Origin: Streptomyces himastatinicus ATCC 53653
GTDB taxonomy: Bacteria; Actinomycetota; Actinomycetes; Streptomycetales; Streptomycetaceae
NCBI RefSeq assembly: GCF_000158915.1
Contig: NZ_GG657754.1
Span: 7,324,006-7,379,448, forward strand
Direction of reading: 5' to 3'
DNA: 55,443 bases
Under the pieces are notes generated by a model, which did no database searches, was not told the origin of the DNA, and saw nothing but the letters and a program-made list of their open reading frames with translations. Numbering within the stretch: position 1 is the first letter of the stretch; each line of letters starts with the position of its first letter. A program made the position numbers and the translations under genes. Below are positions 16,117 to 24,816 of the stretch, one piece after another.

Positions 16117-18444
16117 AGTACGGTGCGCGAGATACAGGGATGGACATCAGCGGTGGGCCGCAGCTTCCGGGCGGCCCTCAGCATGGAACGCGTTCTCTCG
16201 GAGCCCGGCGCGATCGTACGGGCGGTCCTGGCGGTCATCGCCGCGGCGGTGCTCGGCGGGCTGACCGGCGATCCGCTGGCCTGGGTCATGATGTCCGTGG
16301 GCGCCTTCATCTGCGGCATCGGCACCCTGCTGGCGCCGGTCCGGCACCGGGCGGTGAACGCGTTCTGGATGGGCGCGGGCTTCTCGCTCGCCGCCCTCGC
16401 CGGGGTCTGGCTGCACCAGACCGGCTGGTACTTCCTGATCGCCCTCGCGGTCCTCGCGTACCTGGCCGGACTGTGGCGGGCGCTGGGCGTGGCGCCCGGC
16501 ATCCGCGCCTGCCTCGTCGTCATCGGCTGCATGATCACCGCCGATCTCGCCGCCACGGTCGAGGTGGGTCTGGTGATGGTGCGATGGATGGCCGCGGGCG
16601 CCGCGCTGACCCTCGTCGCGCAGCTGCTGCCTCCGTACGGGCGGCGCCACCCCGCGCAGCGCAAGGCGCTCGCCGCGCTGTACGCCTCGCTGGCGGCGTA
16701 CGCGCGTACCGAGGTCAAGGGGACCGTCGGCCACCCCGCCCCGGCGCCCTTCACCGCCGCCCGCAGGGCGCTCGATCTGCTGCCGCGCTTCGCCCGCCCC
16801 GCCGCGGCACCGCTCTACGGACTGCTCGTCGAAGCCGAACGCATCCGGCGCGCCCTGCTGCTCGCGGCCGACACCCCGAAGGCGCCCCACGAGGAGATCG
16901 CCGCAGCGCTCGACTCCGTGGCGCGCGCCCTGCGCGCCTCCCGCCGGGAGCCCCTCGCCCCGCACATCGCGCGGACGCTGGAGACCTGGCGCGGCCCGGT
17001 GGCCGACGAACTGCTGCCGTCACTGAACGAGGCCGGGCGGCTCGTCGCCCTCTGGGCCGACCGGGAGCAGCGGATTGCCGGGACGGCTGCGGGGGCTCCG
17101 GTGGCTGCGGGTTCGGGGAGTCAGGGGAGCCCTGAAAGCCCGAGCGCCCCGAGCGCCCCGGGCGGGCCGGGCGCCCTGAGCGGGCCGAGCGGCCAAAACG
17201 CCCCGGGCGATCCGCGCGGCCCGGAGTACCCGAGCGCCCCGAGCGAGCAGGGGGAGCCGGGCGCCCCGAACGGCCCGGGTGCCCTGGGGACTCCTGGGGC
17301 CGCGAAGGGCCAGGACCCCGTCCTGGACCTGTTCCCCGCCGAGCACCCCATCCGCGCCGGGCTTCGGCGGTTGTGGGGCGCGGCGCGCCCCGGCGACCCG
17401 CTGTCCCCGCACGCCCTCCGCGTCGCCGTCGGCACCACGGCGGCCGAGGCCGCGGGCCGCGCCCTCGGCGACTTCTGGGGCCATGGCCTGCCCGGGCACG
17501 GCTTCTGGGCGGCGCTCACCACCATGCTGGTGCTGTTCCCCGACTACGGACACACCTTCGCCCGCGGCTGGGCCCGCCCCCTCGGCTCGATCCTCGGCGG
17601 CCTCGCCGCCTGGGCCGCCCTGCTGCCCGCCTGGTGGACGCCGGACCGGCTGGTCGTCGCCGCGGTGCTGCTCACCGCGTGCGTCTTCCTCACCCTGCGC
17701 GTCGGCCAGTTGGTGCTGAACTTCTTCATCACCGCCTGGCTCGTCGTCCTCATCGCCCGCCTGGGCAAGGCCCCCGACCTCATCGCCTGGGGCCGTCCCG
17801 CGGACACCCTCCTCGGCGCGATGATCGGGCTCCTCGTCTTCCTCGTCCTGCCCACCTACCACCACGACCGGCTGTCCTCCCTGGTCGCCGCGTGGACGGA
17901 CGTCCAGCGACGGCTGCTGAACGTCCTGGTCGGCGGGCTGACCGAACCCGGCGTGGTGCGGTACGAGGACATCGACGCCCTGCGCTCCCGCAGCCGCCAC
18001 ACCCGTGAACGCCTGGAGGCGGCGGTCGCCGCGCTCCGTCACGAACCGCGCGGCCACCGCGCCCGCTGGAACGCCACCGAGATCGAGGCCGTCCAGCGCT
18101 CGATCGCGGACCTCAGCCGGTGCGCGTCACAGCTGTACGCCGCGCAGCCACGCCGTGACGCCGACGCCGTGCCGGAGGCCGCCGAGATCGCGGCCCTCTT
18201 CGACACCCGGCTGACCGCCCTCGCCGACGCCCTCGACAGCGGCGCCCCGATCCCGGCCGCCACCGTACGGGCGTCCTTCGACGAGTCGGCCCGCCGCGGC
18301 GGCCTCACCGACCTCAGCGATCACCGCTCCCCGGACGGCATCGCCCACGCCCGGGCCCGCGCCCTGACCCTCTGCCTGCGCACGGCCCTGGCCGTCGACA
18401 CCTTCGCCACCGGGCTGTCCCTCAGGAGCCCTTCACCGGGTTGA
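16114..18444 (+). CDS. FUSC-family inner-membrane protein with collagen-like linker
   Basis: A 776-residue protein with two membrane blocks: residues about 25-180 (AVLAVIAAAVLGG, YFLIALAVLAYLAGLW, CLVVIGCMITADLA) and about 440-590 (the FUSC_2-like LRVAVGTTAAEAAGRAL, then ILGGLAAWAALLPAWW, VLLTACVFLTLRVG). Each is followed by a helical cytoplasmic region. This matches aromatic-acid exporter / FUSC transporters. Residues 333-400 are an unusual insert of Gly, Pro, Ser and Ala with near-regular Gly-X-Y spacing. The start appears leaderless. The 3' end overlaps the minus-strand DUF4232 fragment by 23 bases. The substrate is unknown; an efflux role is likely. Confidence 0.85.
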   Translation: MSTVREIQGWTSAVGRSFRAALSMERVLSEPGAIVRAVLAVIAAAVLGGLTGDPLAWVMMSVGAFICGIGTLLAPVRHRAVNAFWMGAGFSLAALAGVWLHQTGWYFLIALAVLAYLAGLWRALGVAPGIRACLVVIGCMITADLAATVEVGLVMVRWMAAGAALTLVAQLLPPYGRRHPAQRKALAALYASLAAYARTEVKGTVGHPAPAPFTAARRALDLLPRFARPAAAPLYGLLVEAERIRRALLLAADTPKAPHEEIAAALDSVARALRASRREPLAPHIARTLETWRGPVADELLPSLNEAGRLVALWADREQRIAGTAAGAPVAAGSGSQGSPESPSAPSAPGGPGALSGPSGQNAPGDPRGPEYPSAPSEQGEPGAPNGPGALGTPGAAKGQDPVLDLFPAEHPIRAGLRRLWGAARPGDPLSPHALRVAVGTTAAEAAGRALGDFWGHGLPGHGFWAALTTMLVLFPDYGHTFARGWARPLGSILGGLAAWAALLPAWWTPDRLVVAAVLLTACVFLTLRVGQLVLNFFITAWLVVLIARLGKAPDLIAWGRPADTLLGAMIGLLVFLVLPTYHHDRLSSLVAAWTDVQRRLLNVLVGGLTEPGVVRYEDIDALRSRSRHTRERLEAAVAALRHEPRGHRARWNATEIEAVQRSIADLSRCASQLYAAQPRRDADAVPEAAEIAALFDTRLTALADALDSGAPIPAATVRASFDESARRGGLTDLSDHRSPDGIAHARARALTLCLRTALAVDTFATGLSLRSPSPG
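17110..17313 (+). repeat. Low-complexity collagen-like coding repeat in FUSC gene
   Basis: About 200 bases of imperfect 9-base periods built from gagcgcccc and gggccgggc variants. They encode residues 333-400 with patterns such as SAPSAPGGPG and GEPGAPNGPG. It lies between the two halves of the transporter, so it is a linker and not part of the fold. Such repeats usually vary in length between strains. Confidence 0.65.
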
Positions 18445-18790
18445 CGAACGTCCCAGGGCGGGTGGCCCCCGACTGGTCGAGGATGCGGCCGCCGTACGTC
18501 CACTTCAGCTCGAAGGACGACTTCTGGTTCGGCGGGGTGACCACCACCGTCTTGGGCACGAGCTTGCGGGCGCCGGTGTCGGTCGTGGGCAGCAGCTGGA
18601 ACGTGAAGTGGGTGTGACCGCCCGGCTTCAGCGTGGCCGGGGACGACTGCTCCGCCGACCGCCGCAGGTCCCAGGTCTTGCCGAAGATGTCCGGGGCACC
18701 GCCCACGACATCGGCGTACCACCCGGCGCTGAGCTGATCCGTGGCGCAGGCACCGTCACCACCGCCGGAGCCCGCGTCCGGCGGAGAGCG
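18422..18790 (-). pseudogene. DUF4232-like C-terminal fragment
   Basis: The readable part runs CATDQLSAGWYADVV, then ATLKPGGHTHFTFQLLP, KTVVVTPPNQKSSFELKW and RPGTFVNPV, resembling the C-terminal half of DUF4232 proteins, which are secreted lipoproteins of unknown role. Upstream there is no signal peptide or lipobox; the frame turns into arbitrary Arg/Gly-rich sequence, and another frame carries GVDAYDSWGP, perhaps an earlier piece. Its stop lies inside the end of the FUSC gene. I read it as a decayed or multiply frameshifted gene. The family call is tentative. Confidence 0.4.
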
Positions 18791-18914
18791 GTACGGCGTG
18801 ACATGGGTCCCCAGCTGTCGTAGGCGTCGACCCCTCCCCGGGGCCTGACCCCCACCCTGTCCGCCACCGCTGATGGTCCACTGCCGACCGGCTAACGCCT
18901 CCCTAACAGCCCGC

Positions 18915-18947
18915 GGCCCGCACACGGCACGGAGCCATGTGCGGGCC
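18915..18947 (-). terminator. Terminator hairpin downstream of GntP gene
   Basis: GGCCCGCACA (18915-18924) pairs perfectly with TGTGCGGGCC (18938-18947), with a 13-base loop. It lies ten bases past the GntP stop on the minus strand. There is no T tract, as usual in Streptomyces. Confidence 0.65.
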
Positions 18948-18956
18948 TGCGTACGG

Positions 18957-20313
18957 TCAGACGACCAGCCACAGGGCGCCGGTCAGCAGGAAGCCGATCG
19001 TGCCCATCGCCGTCGTAAGGACGGTCCAGGTGCGGAGGGCGTCGCCGACCTCCAGGCCGACCAGTTTGGTGAACATCCAGTAGCCCGCGTCGTTGATGTG
19101 CGACAGCGCGAGCCCGCCCGCGCCCATCGCCAGGCAGATCAGGGCCAGTTGCTGCGGGGAGAGGTCCGTGCGCAGGAGCAGCGGGTTGATGAGACCGGCC
19201 GTTGTCACCAGGGCGACCGTCGTGGAGCCCTGCACCGCGCGCAGCAGCGCCGTCATCGCGAAGGCCAGTGCCAGCAGGGGGAGTCCGGTGCGGTCCAGGA
19301 CGTCGGCCACGGCGTCGCCGATGCCGGTCTTCACCAGCACCTTGCCGAAGACACCGCCCGCGCCCGCCACCAGGATCACCATCGCCACGCCCGGCAGCGC
19401 CGAACCCATCACCTCGGAGACCCGCGCGCCCGACCAGCCGCGGCGTATGCCCAGGAAATAGGCGCTGAGCGCGGCGGCGACGAGCAGGGCGACCATGAGG
19501 GCGCCGAGGACCGTCAGAACGGCGCGCGGGGTGGAGCCCTCGGCGAGGGTGTTGGTGGCGACGGTGCCGAGGAGGATGAGGGCGATCGGGGTGACGATGA
19601 GGGTGAGGATCATGCCGAACGAGGGCGGATTCTCGACGCTCGTCGTCTCGTCGGCGGTGTCGCCGAAGACCTGCTCGCGGACGTCGGCCGTCATCGCGTA
19701 CGTACGCCGCGTCATGCGCTTGGCCAGCAGATAGCCGATCGCGATCACGACCGCCGTCACCGGTATGCCGAACAGCAGCACCCAGCCCTGGTCCGCCCCG
19801 ATCGTCGTCGCGGCGGCCACCGCGCCCGGATGGGGCGGCAGGAAGGCGTGCACCGTGAGCATCGCCGCGCCCATCGGCAGGGCGTAGACGAGCAGCGGCT
19901 TACGGGACGCCCGGGCCACCCCCGTACACGATCGGCATCAGGATGATCAGCCCGACCTCGAAGAAGACCGGGATGCCGAGCAGAAAACCGGCGGCCGTGA
20001 GCGCGAGCGGGGTGCGCTTCTCGCCGAAGCGCTCCATCAGCGAATGGGCCAGGGAGGCGGCGCCGCCGGAGAGTTCGATGATCCGGCCGATCATCGCGCC
20101 GAGGGCGATGATGGTGGCGATGTGGCCGAGCGTCGAGCCCATGCCCTCTTCGATGGTGGTGACGAGGTCCGCGGCCGGGACGCCCGCGGTGAGCGCCACC
20201 GCGATGCTCACGACGAGCAGCGCCACGAAGGGCTGGACCTTCATCTTGATGATCATCACCAGGAGCAGGGCGACTCCGGCGGCGGCGACGAGCAGCAGTG
20301 CGTTGTGGCTCAT
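18957..20313 (-). pseudogene. GntP-family gluconate/sugar-acid:H+ symporter, frameshifted as sequenced
   Basis: The 5' frame (ATG 20313) reads through KMKVQPFVALLVVSIAVALTAG, EGMGSTLGHIATIIALGAMIG and IPVFFEVGLIILMPIVYG. The 3' frame continues VARASRKPLLVYALPMGAA, VHAFLPPHPGAVAAATTIGAD and VQGSTTVALVTTAGLI to the end. Together they make a full GntP permease of about 450 residues, with the family GxxPGVA and PPHPG signatures. The break is at 19916-19924, where the minus strand has GGGGG; removing one G restores VYGVARAS. The start overlaps the LtnD-type stop (ATGA). It imports the sugar acid of the operon, probably threonate, erythronate or a related compound. Confidence 0.85.
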
Positions 20314-21257
20314 TGTCCGGCTCCCTCGGGGGCGTTCGGGGCGTTCGGGGAGAGGACCGTGACGATGGAGGAGTCGTCGCGTGCGGCGAGCCCGGCGCGT
20401 TCGCCCAGCAGATACAGCTGCTCGGCGGCCGAGGCCAGCGGCACCGGGACGTGTGCGTCCTTCGCGATCCCGGTCACGATGCCCATGTCCTTCACGAAGA
20501 TGTCCAGCCGCGACCGCACCTCGACCGCGTCCGCCGCCTCCTCGTAGACCTGCGCCATACGCGGCCCCCGGTCGGCGAACATGAACGATCCCGCCGCGCC
20601 CTGGCTCAGGCTGTCGATCACCGTCCGCGGATCCAGGTCGAGCCCGCGCGCGAGGGCCACGGCCTCGGCGGCCGCCGCGATGTGCACGCCCGCGAGGAGC
20701 TGGTTGATCGCCTTGAGCGCCTGGCCGTCGCCGGGCTTGTCGCCGATGACGGTGAGCGTGGACGCGAGCCGCTCCAGCACGGGGCGCGCGGTGGCGAGGG
20801 CGTCGGGCTCGGCGCCGACGACGATCAGCAGCTCGCCGTTCCCGGCCCGCGTCGGCCCGCCGCTGACGGGCGCGTCCACGAGCCGTACGCCACGCTCGGC
20901 AAGCGCGGCGGCCGTCGCCCGGGCAGCGACCGGCCCCACGGTGCTGGTCAGGACGACCACGGCCCCGGCCCGCAGCGCGTCCGCCGCGCCGGTCTCGCCG
21001 AACAGCGCGCTGTCGACCTGGGCCTGATCCCGTACGGCGAGCAGAACGACATCCGCGCCTCGCGCGGCCTCGGCCGGGGTGACCGCCTCGTCGGCGCCCG
21101 AGTCGACGGCAGCGGCCCGCCGCTCGGCGGCGATGTCGAACACGGTCACGGGGAAGTCCCCGGCCGCGAGGCGCTGGGCCATGGGAAGCCCCATGGCCCC
21201 GAGGCCGATGACGGCGGTGCGGGGGGAGTTGTCGGTTTCGGAGGTGGCAGAAGGCAT
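20310..21257 (-). CDS. ltnD: NAD(P)-dependent sugar-acid dehydrogenase, LtnD / 3-hydroxyisobutyrate dehydrogenase family
   Basis: A 315-residue beta-hydroxyacid dehydrogenase. It has the Rossmann motif VIGLGAMGLPMAQRLAAG (residues 16-33), the substrate loop DAPVSGGPTRAGNGEL, and the catalytic-Lys region GDGQALKAINQLLAGVH. In LtnD-type enzymes the 2-hydroxyl of L-threonate or D-erythronate is oxidised to the 2-keto acid. That function is supported here by the linked DUF1537 kinase and GntP transporter, the same partners as in ygbJ-type clusters. AGGA precedes the ATG at 21257. The stop overlaps the GntP start. The exact sugar acid is not known. Confidence 0.85.
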   Translation of the reverse strand: MPSATSETDNSPRTAVIGLGAMGLPMAQRLAAGDFPVTVFDIAAERRAAAVDSGADEAVTPAEAARGADVVLLAVRDQAQVDSALFGETGAADALRAGAVVVLTSTVGPVAARATAAALAERGVRLVDAPVSGGPTRAGNGELLIVVGAEPDALATARPVLERLASTLTVIGDKPGDGQALKAINQLLAGVHIAAAAEAVALARGLDLDPRTVIDSLSQGAAGSFMFADRGPRMAQVYEEAADAVEVRSRLDIFVKDMGIVTGIAKDAHVPVPLASAAEQLYLLGERAGLAARDDSSIVTVLSPNAPNAPEGAGQ

Positions 21258-21385
21258 ACGTGTTCCTGGGGAGGAGGGGAGTGGGTTTTGTGGGCGCCCG
21301 GTCCGCGAACCGGTCGACGGCGATGACTCGCCCGCGGGACCGGCCCGGGTGGGCCGTCATCCGGACCGGCGGACCGGCGGGGTTT

Positions 21386-21441
21386 CGGGGCGCAGCCCCG
21401 TGGGGTGCCAGGGGCGGAGCCCCTTCACGCGGCGGAGCCGC
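21386..21441 (-). repeat. Three consecutive triloop hairpins between aldolase and dehydrogenase genes
   Basis: CGGGGC-GCA-GCCCCG (21386-21400), AGGGGC-GGA-GCCCCT (21410-21424) and GCGGC-GGA-GCCGC (21429-21441). Such GC-rich triloop hairpins are common in Streptomyces intergenic regions. Here they fill the 220-base gap inside the operon, just past the true aldolase stop, and may attenuate or stabilise the downstream dehydrogenase-permease message. The remaining gap (21258-21385) shows nothing else I can name. Confidence 0.65.
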
Positions 21442-21477
21442 AAATCGACTGGGGCCGGGAAGGGGCGGGGTGGGGGA

Positions 21478-22336
21478 TCAGCCCTCGGCCGCCGACGCCA
21501 GTCGCTCGGCGATCCGGCGGGCCGTGGCCGCCACCGCGGCCCGGCCCGCCGCCCCACGTCGCGACGACGTCCGCGCCGCCCGTGGCGTCCGGGAGCGTTG
21601 ACGCGACAGCGGCCAGGTACGCCCGGCGCAGCTCCGCGTTCACGTTGACCTTGGCGACGCCGCGCCGTACCGCGCCCAGCAGTTGCGGCTCCGGGAGGCC
21701 GCTCGCGCCGTGGAGGACGAGGGGGACGGGGACCGCGGCGCGGATGCGTTCCAGGCGGGGCAGGTCCAGCCGTACCGGCTCGGTCGTGAAGCCGTGGACA
21801 TTGCCGACGGCCACGGCCAGGGCGTCGATGCCGGTCGCGGCCACGAACTCGGCCGCCTGCGCCGGGTCGGTCATCGAGCTGCCGGGCGCCGTCGCGCCCG
21901 TGGACACGTCCTCGTCACCGGCCAGCGCGCCGAGTTCGGCCTCGACCCAGACACCGGCCGCGTGGGCGCGCCGCACGGCCTGCCGGGTCAGCACGATGTT
22001 CTCCGCGAACGGCAGATGCGAGCCGTCGACCATCACCGACGTATAGCCCGCGTCGACGCACGCGGCGATCTCGTCCAGGTCGCGGCTGTGGTCCAGGTGG
22101 ACGCCGATGGGCGCGGGCGACCGCCGGGCCGCGTCCAGGGCGAGCCCCATCAGCGCCTCGCGCCCCGCGTGCTTGAAGGCGCTCGACCCGGCCTGGAGCA
22201 GCACCGGCGTGTCCGAGGCCTCCGCCGCCGCCACGATGCCCTGCACCGTTTCGAGGTTGTACGCGACGAAGCCGGGTATCGCGCGGCCCTCGCGGGCGGC
22301 GTCGGTCAGCGCGTCGGTTCCGGTGAGCAGCATCAT
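21478..22336 (-). pseudogene. Class II fructose-bisphosphate-aldolase-family enzyme, frameshifted near its end
   Basis: About 286 residues of a zinc aldolase. IPGFVAYNLETVQGIVAAAE opens the barrel. Zinc ligands are visible as His in GVHLDHSRD, His in GNVHGF and His in VLHGASGLP, with Glu in WVEAELGALAG. The frame breaks at about 21550-21557, where TGGGG replaces TGGG; restoring it gives TWAAGRAAVAATARRIAERL and a stop at 21478-21480. Without the correction the frame runs on through the hairpins to 21425. The ATGATG start overlaps the kinase stop. In the sugar-acid operon it probably cleaves the phosphorylated four-carbon keto acid or a related product, in place of the class II aldolase/adducin-type decarboxylase seen elsewhere. 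Confidence 0.83.
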
Positions 22337-23748
22337 CGGCTCCTGAACAAGTCGATGGCGTCCGCGAGGGCGTTGTCGTCCCCGACGTTCCCGGGGAACA
22401 CGACGTACGGGATGCCGACGCTCGGGCCGGACTCGGGTTCCCACAGCGAGACGATGCCGGGCAGCAGGGTGCCGCGCGCCCAGGCCCGGCGGATCTCCAT
22501 CCCCTCGGTCGCGACGTCGCTGGAGGTGATGCCGCCCTTGGCGATGACGTACGCGGGGCGCCGGGCCGCCGTGACGGCCCGTACGGTGGCGACCAGCGCG
22601 GCGGACACGCTGCGCGCGATCGCCAGGGAGTCGTCCGCGTCGGCGCCGGTGACAAGGGCGCGGCTGGTGCGTACGACGACCTCACTCGTGGCGAGGGCCT
22701 GCGCGCACGCCGCCGCCACGTCGGCGATGTGGGTGGCGCGCCGCCCCTCGTCGAGCAGGGCGTGCACATCGAGTTCGAACTCGGCGATCCCGCCGCGCTC
22801 GCGCAGCCGGTCCAGCTGCCGGGTGGTCTGGCCGACATGGGACCCGACGGCGATGAGCCCATGGGCCGCCGCCCCGTCACCGAGGTGCCGCAGCTCGGCC
22901 GGGGTGAGCGGGGCGCGGGCGCCCTGGCCCGCCCGGGCCCGTACGAACGAGGGGCCACACCGGTAGACCAGCCGAGCGCCCTCGGACTCCGCGGTCGCCC
23001 CCGCCAGGGCCAGGACGCGCAGATCGTCGTCGCAGAGCGCGTCCGCCACCGCCATCCGGCCGTCGCGCAGCGAGGCCAGCAGCCGGGCGACATGGCCCGG
23101 GCCGCGCAGCCGCAGGTCCTCCAGGGTGATCCGTACGACGTCTCCGGCGGACACGCGCCCGCCCGTCTTCTCCTCGATCCACTCGGGCAGCCGGGAGTTG
23201 GCGTACCCGAACGTGGCGTCGCGCGCGAACTCGCTCCGGCCGACCGGAAGCATCCCGTCGGCCGTCCGCATCCAGTGCACGGAGTCGGCGGTGAACCGGC
23301 CCGCCTCGATGTACGCGGGGACGAGGACGACGCCGTCCACGGGCGTCTCCTCGGCCAGGACGTCCGTCTCCAGCGGGAAGTGCCCGCGCAGCGTGGAGTC
23401 GCTGCGGCTGGCCAGGACGTAGCCCACGCCCTCGGCCGCGGACGCCTCCGCGAGTGCTCGTACGACCTCGCGGTTGCGGGCGGCGGCGGTGTCCGGGGCG
23501 AGGCTGCGGGTGTTGGTGAGGACGAAGAAGGCCGTGCTGTCCTGGCGCAGCGCCCACCGCAGGTCGTCGACCGTCCAGGCAGTGAGGACGGGCACTCCGG
23601 CGACGGTCTGGGTGCCGGTGGGGTCGTCGTCCAGGACGACCAGACGGCGGCCGTCGGCGATGGCGGCGGCCACCTCGCCGGGGGCGACCTCGCGGGGCGG
23701 TGGCAGCTCGTGCGCCTCGGGGAAGTGCGCGGTGTCGGTGTCGGGCAT
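22333..23748 (-). CDS. otnK: Four-carbon acid sugar kinase family protein (DUF1537)
   Basis: A 471-residue kinase with the family's N-terminal VVLDDDPTGTQTVAGVPVL and FFVLTNTRSL, then the substrate site ASRSDSTLRGHFPLE, and a C-terminal nucleotide-binding domain with RPAYVIAKGGITSSDVA and PYVVFPGNVGDDNAL. These proteins phosphorylate 3-keto or 2-keto derivatives of L-threonate or D-erythronate. I chose the ATG at 23748 because an alternative at 23844 has no ribosome site. Its stop overlaps the aldolase start. Upstream and in the same direction is a GntR regulator, 114 bases away. Confidence 0.87.
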   Translation of the reverse strand: MPDTDTAHFPEAHELPPPREVAPGEVAAAIADGRRLVVLDDDPTGTQTVAGVPVLTAWTVDDLRWALRQDSTAFFVLTNTRSLAPDTAAARNREVVRALAEASAAEGVGYVLASRSDSTLRGHFPLETDVLAEETPVDGVVLVPAYIEAGRFTADSVHWMRTADGMLPVGRSEFARDATFGYANSRLPEWIEEKTGGRVSAGDVVRITLEDLRLRGPGHVARLLASLRDGRMAVADALCDDDLRVLALAGATAESEGARLVYRCGPSFVRARAGQGARAPLTPAELRHLGDGAAAHGLIAVGSHVGQTTRQLDRLRERGGIAEFELDVHALLDEGRRATHIADVAAACAQALATSEVVVRTSRALVTGADADDSLAIARSVSAALVATVRAVTAARRPAYVIAKGGITSSDVATEGMEIRRAWARGTLLPGIVSLWEPESGPSVGIPYVVFPGNVGDDNALADAIDLFRSR

Positions 23749-23862
23749 GTGCGGCTCTACTTTCCTGACGCGTTCGTGCTGTTCCGGCTGTTCCTGGCCG
23801 TTTTCGGGCAGGCCGGGGCGCACCGCCGGTGCGGCGATGTGCATGAGAGGAGGGGGAGGGGG

Positions 23863-24576
23863 CTAGCGGCGTGGCTCGATGACGTGGGTCTGAAGATCGT
23901 CCGCCGTCTGCGTCATGTGGTCGTCCATCGCGCGCCGGGCCTGCTCCGGATCCCCGCCGCGCAGCGCCGCCAGGACGCTCTCGTGATGGGCGATGGCGTT
24001 CGTACGGATCTGCGGCACGGCGGAGGTCTGACGGCGGCCCTCGATCAGCAGCCGTCCGAACGGCTCGAAGAGCAGCGGGACGAAGGCGTTGCCGGAGGCG
24101 CGCATCACCACCTCGTGGAACGCGATGTCGGCGGTCACGAACTGCTCGGTGTCCCCGGCCCCGGCCGCCGCCCGCATCTCGTCCAGCAGCTCGGCGAGTT
24201 CGGCCAGATCGTCGTCGGTGCGCCGGACCGCGGCCAGCTGCGCGGCGCCGACCTCGATCATCTGCCGGGCCTCGATCAGCTTCTCGGAGATCGCCCCGCC
24301 CGCCGCCCCGCCCGTCCGGGGCCCGGCGGCGGCCGCGCGGATCATCGGCTCCAGGGCGGTCCACTGGTCCGGGGTGTTGACGTACGTACCGCGTCCGCGG
24401 TGGATGCGGACGACGTTCTGCGAGCGCAGGACCTTGACCGCCTCGCGCAGCGTGAGCCGGCTGGCGGCGTGCTGCTCGGCCAGTACGCCCTCCGGGGGGA
24501 GGGCTGTGCCGGGCGGATAGTGGCCGTCGATGATCGCGGTCAGCAGTCGCTCGGCGATGTCGTCGGACAGCGGCAT
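23863..24576 (-). CDS. GntR-family (FadR/FCD) regulator of the sugar-acid operon
   Basis: A 237-residue regulator. The winged helix is at residues 5-70 (IAERLLTAIIDGHYPPGTALPPE, then RLTLREAVKVLRSQNVV and HRGRGTYV). The all-helical FCD effector domain follows, with metal/ligand residues visible as D-IAFHEVVMRASGN and AHHESVLAALRGGD. The start is ATG 24576, eight bases after a strong AAGGAGGT; an upstream GTG-type start at 24609 would overlap the operator. An 18-base palindrome at 24606-24623 is the likely autoregulatory site. It heads the kinase-aldolase-dehydrogenase-permease genes and probably represses them until the sugar acid is present. Confidence 0.9.
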   Translation of the reverse strand: MPLSDDIAERLLTAIIDGHYPPGTALPPEGVLAEQHAASRLTLREAVKVLRSQNVVRIHRGRGTYVNTPDQWTALEPMIRAAAAGPRTGGAAGGAISEKLIEARQMIEVGAAQLAAVRRTDDDLAELAELLDEMRAAAGAGDTEQFVTADIAFHEVVMRASGNAFVPLLFEPFGRLLIEGRRQTSAVPQIRTNAIAHHESVLAALRGGDPEQARRAMDDHMTQTADDLQTHVIEPRR

Positions 24577-24605
24577 TGCTCTCGACCTCCTTGCCAGAAC
24601 CTCAG

Positions 24606-24623
24606 ACATCAGACATCTGATGT
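24606..24623. promoter_or_regulatory. GntR operator palindrome
   Basis: ACATCAGA-CA-TCTGATGT: 8-base arms with perfect pairing around CA. It is preceded by a further CAGACAT half-copy in tandem. It sits 30 bases upstream of the regulator's ATG, just before its ribosome site, the normal place for FadR-type autoregulation. Confidence 0.7.
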
Positions 24624-24683
24624 CCAGGAGAACGTAGGTGGGGTTTCGGCCATCGTCAAGACCCCCCAGGAGACTTCCTGGCG

Positions 24684-24721
24684 AAAAAGCGAGCCCCGCC
24701 CGGGAAGAGGCCGGGCGGGGC
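24684..24721 (-). terminator. Rho-independent terminator after the dioxygenase gene
   Basis: GCCCCGCCCGG (24693-24703) pairs perfectly with CCGGGCGGGGC (24711-24721), loop 7 bases. On the minus strand the stem is followed by TTTTT (24688-24684), a rare classical T tract for this genome. The stem lies 96 bases past the dioxygenase stop. Confidence 0.8.
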
Positions 24722-24816
24722 GTGGTGTGGGTATCGAGCGGTACCGAGCGGTAGGGGACGGATGTGGGGGGCGGCGTGCGTGGGGACGTTTTCGTGCGGC
24801 GTTGTGGCGTTACCGG

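Noticed and set aside
14375..16147. 590-residue minus-strand open frame opposite GH51
   Set aside because: GH51 on the plus strand has both catalytic Glu motifs and normal length; the minus frame is Val/Gly/Glu-rich shadow sequence without a domain.
17110..17313. Collagen-like region considered as a separate secreted protein
   Set aside because: It is in frame within the FUSC gene, between its two membrane blocks, with no start, signal or stop of its own.
21425..21477. Extended aldolase C-terminus through the hairpins
   Set aside because: The extension appears only because of an extra G near 21553; the restored frame gives a normal family C-terminus and a stop at 21478.
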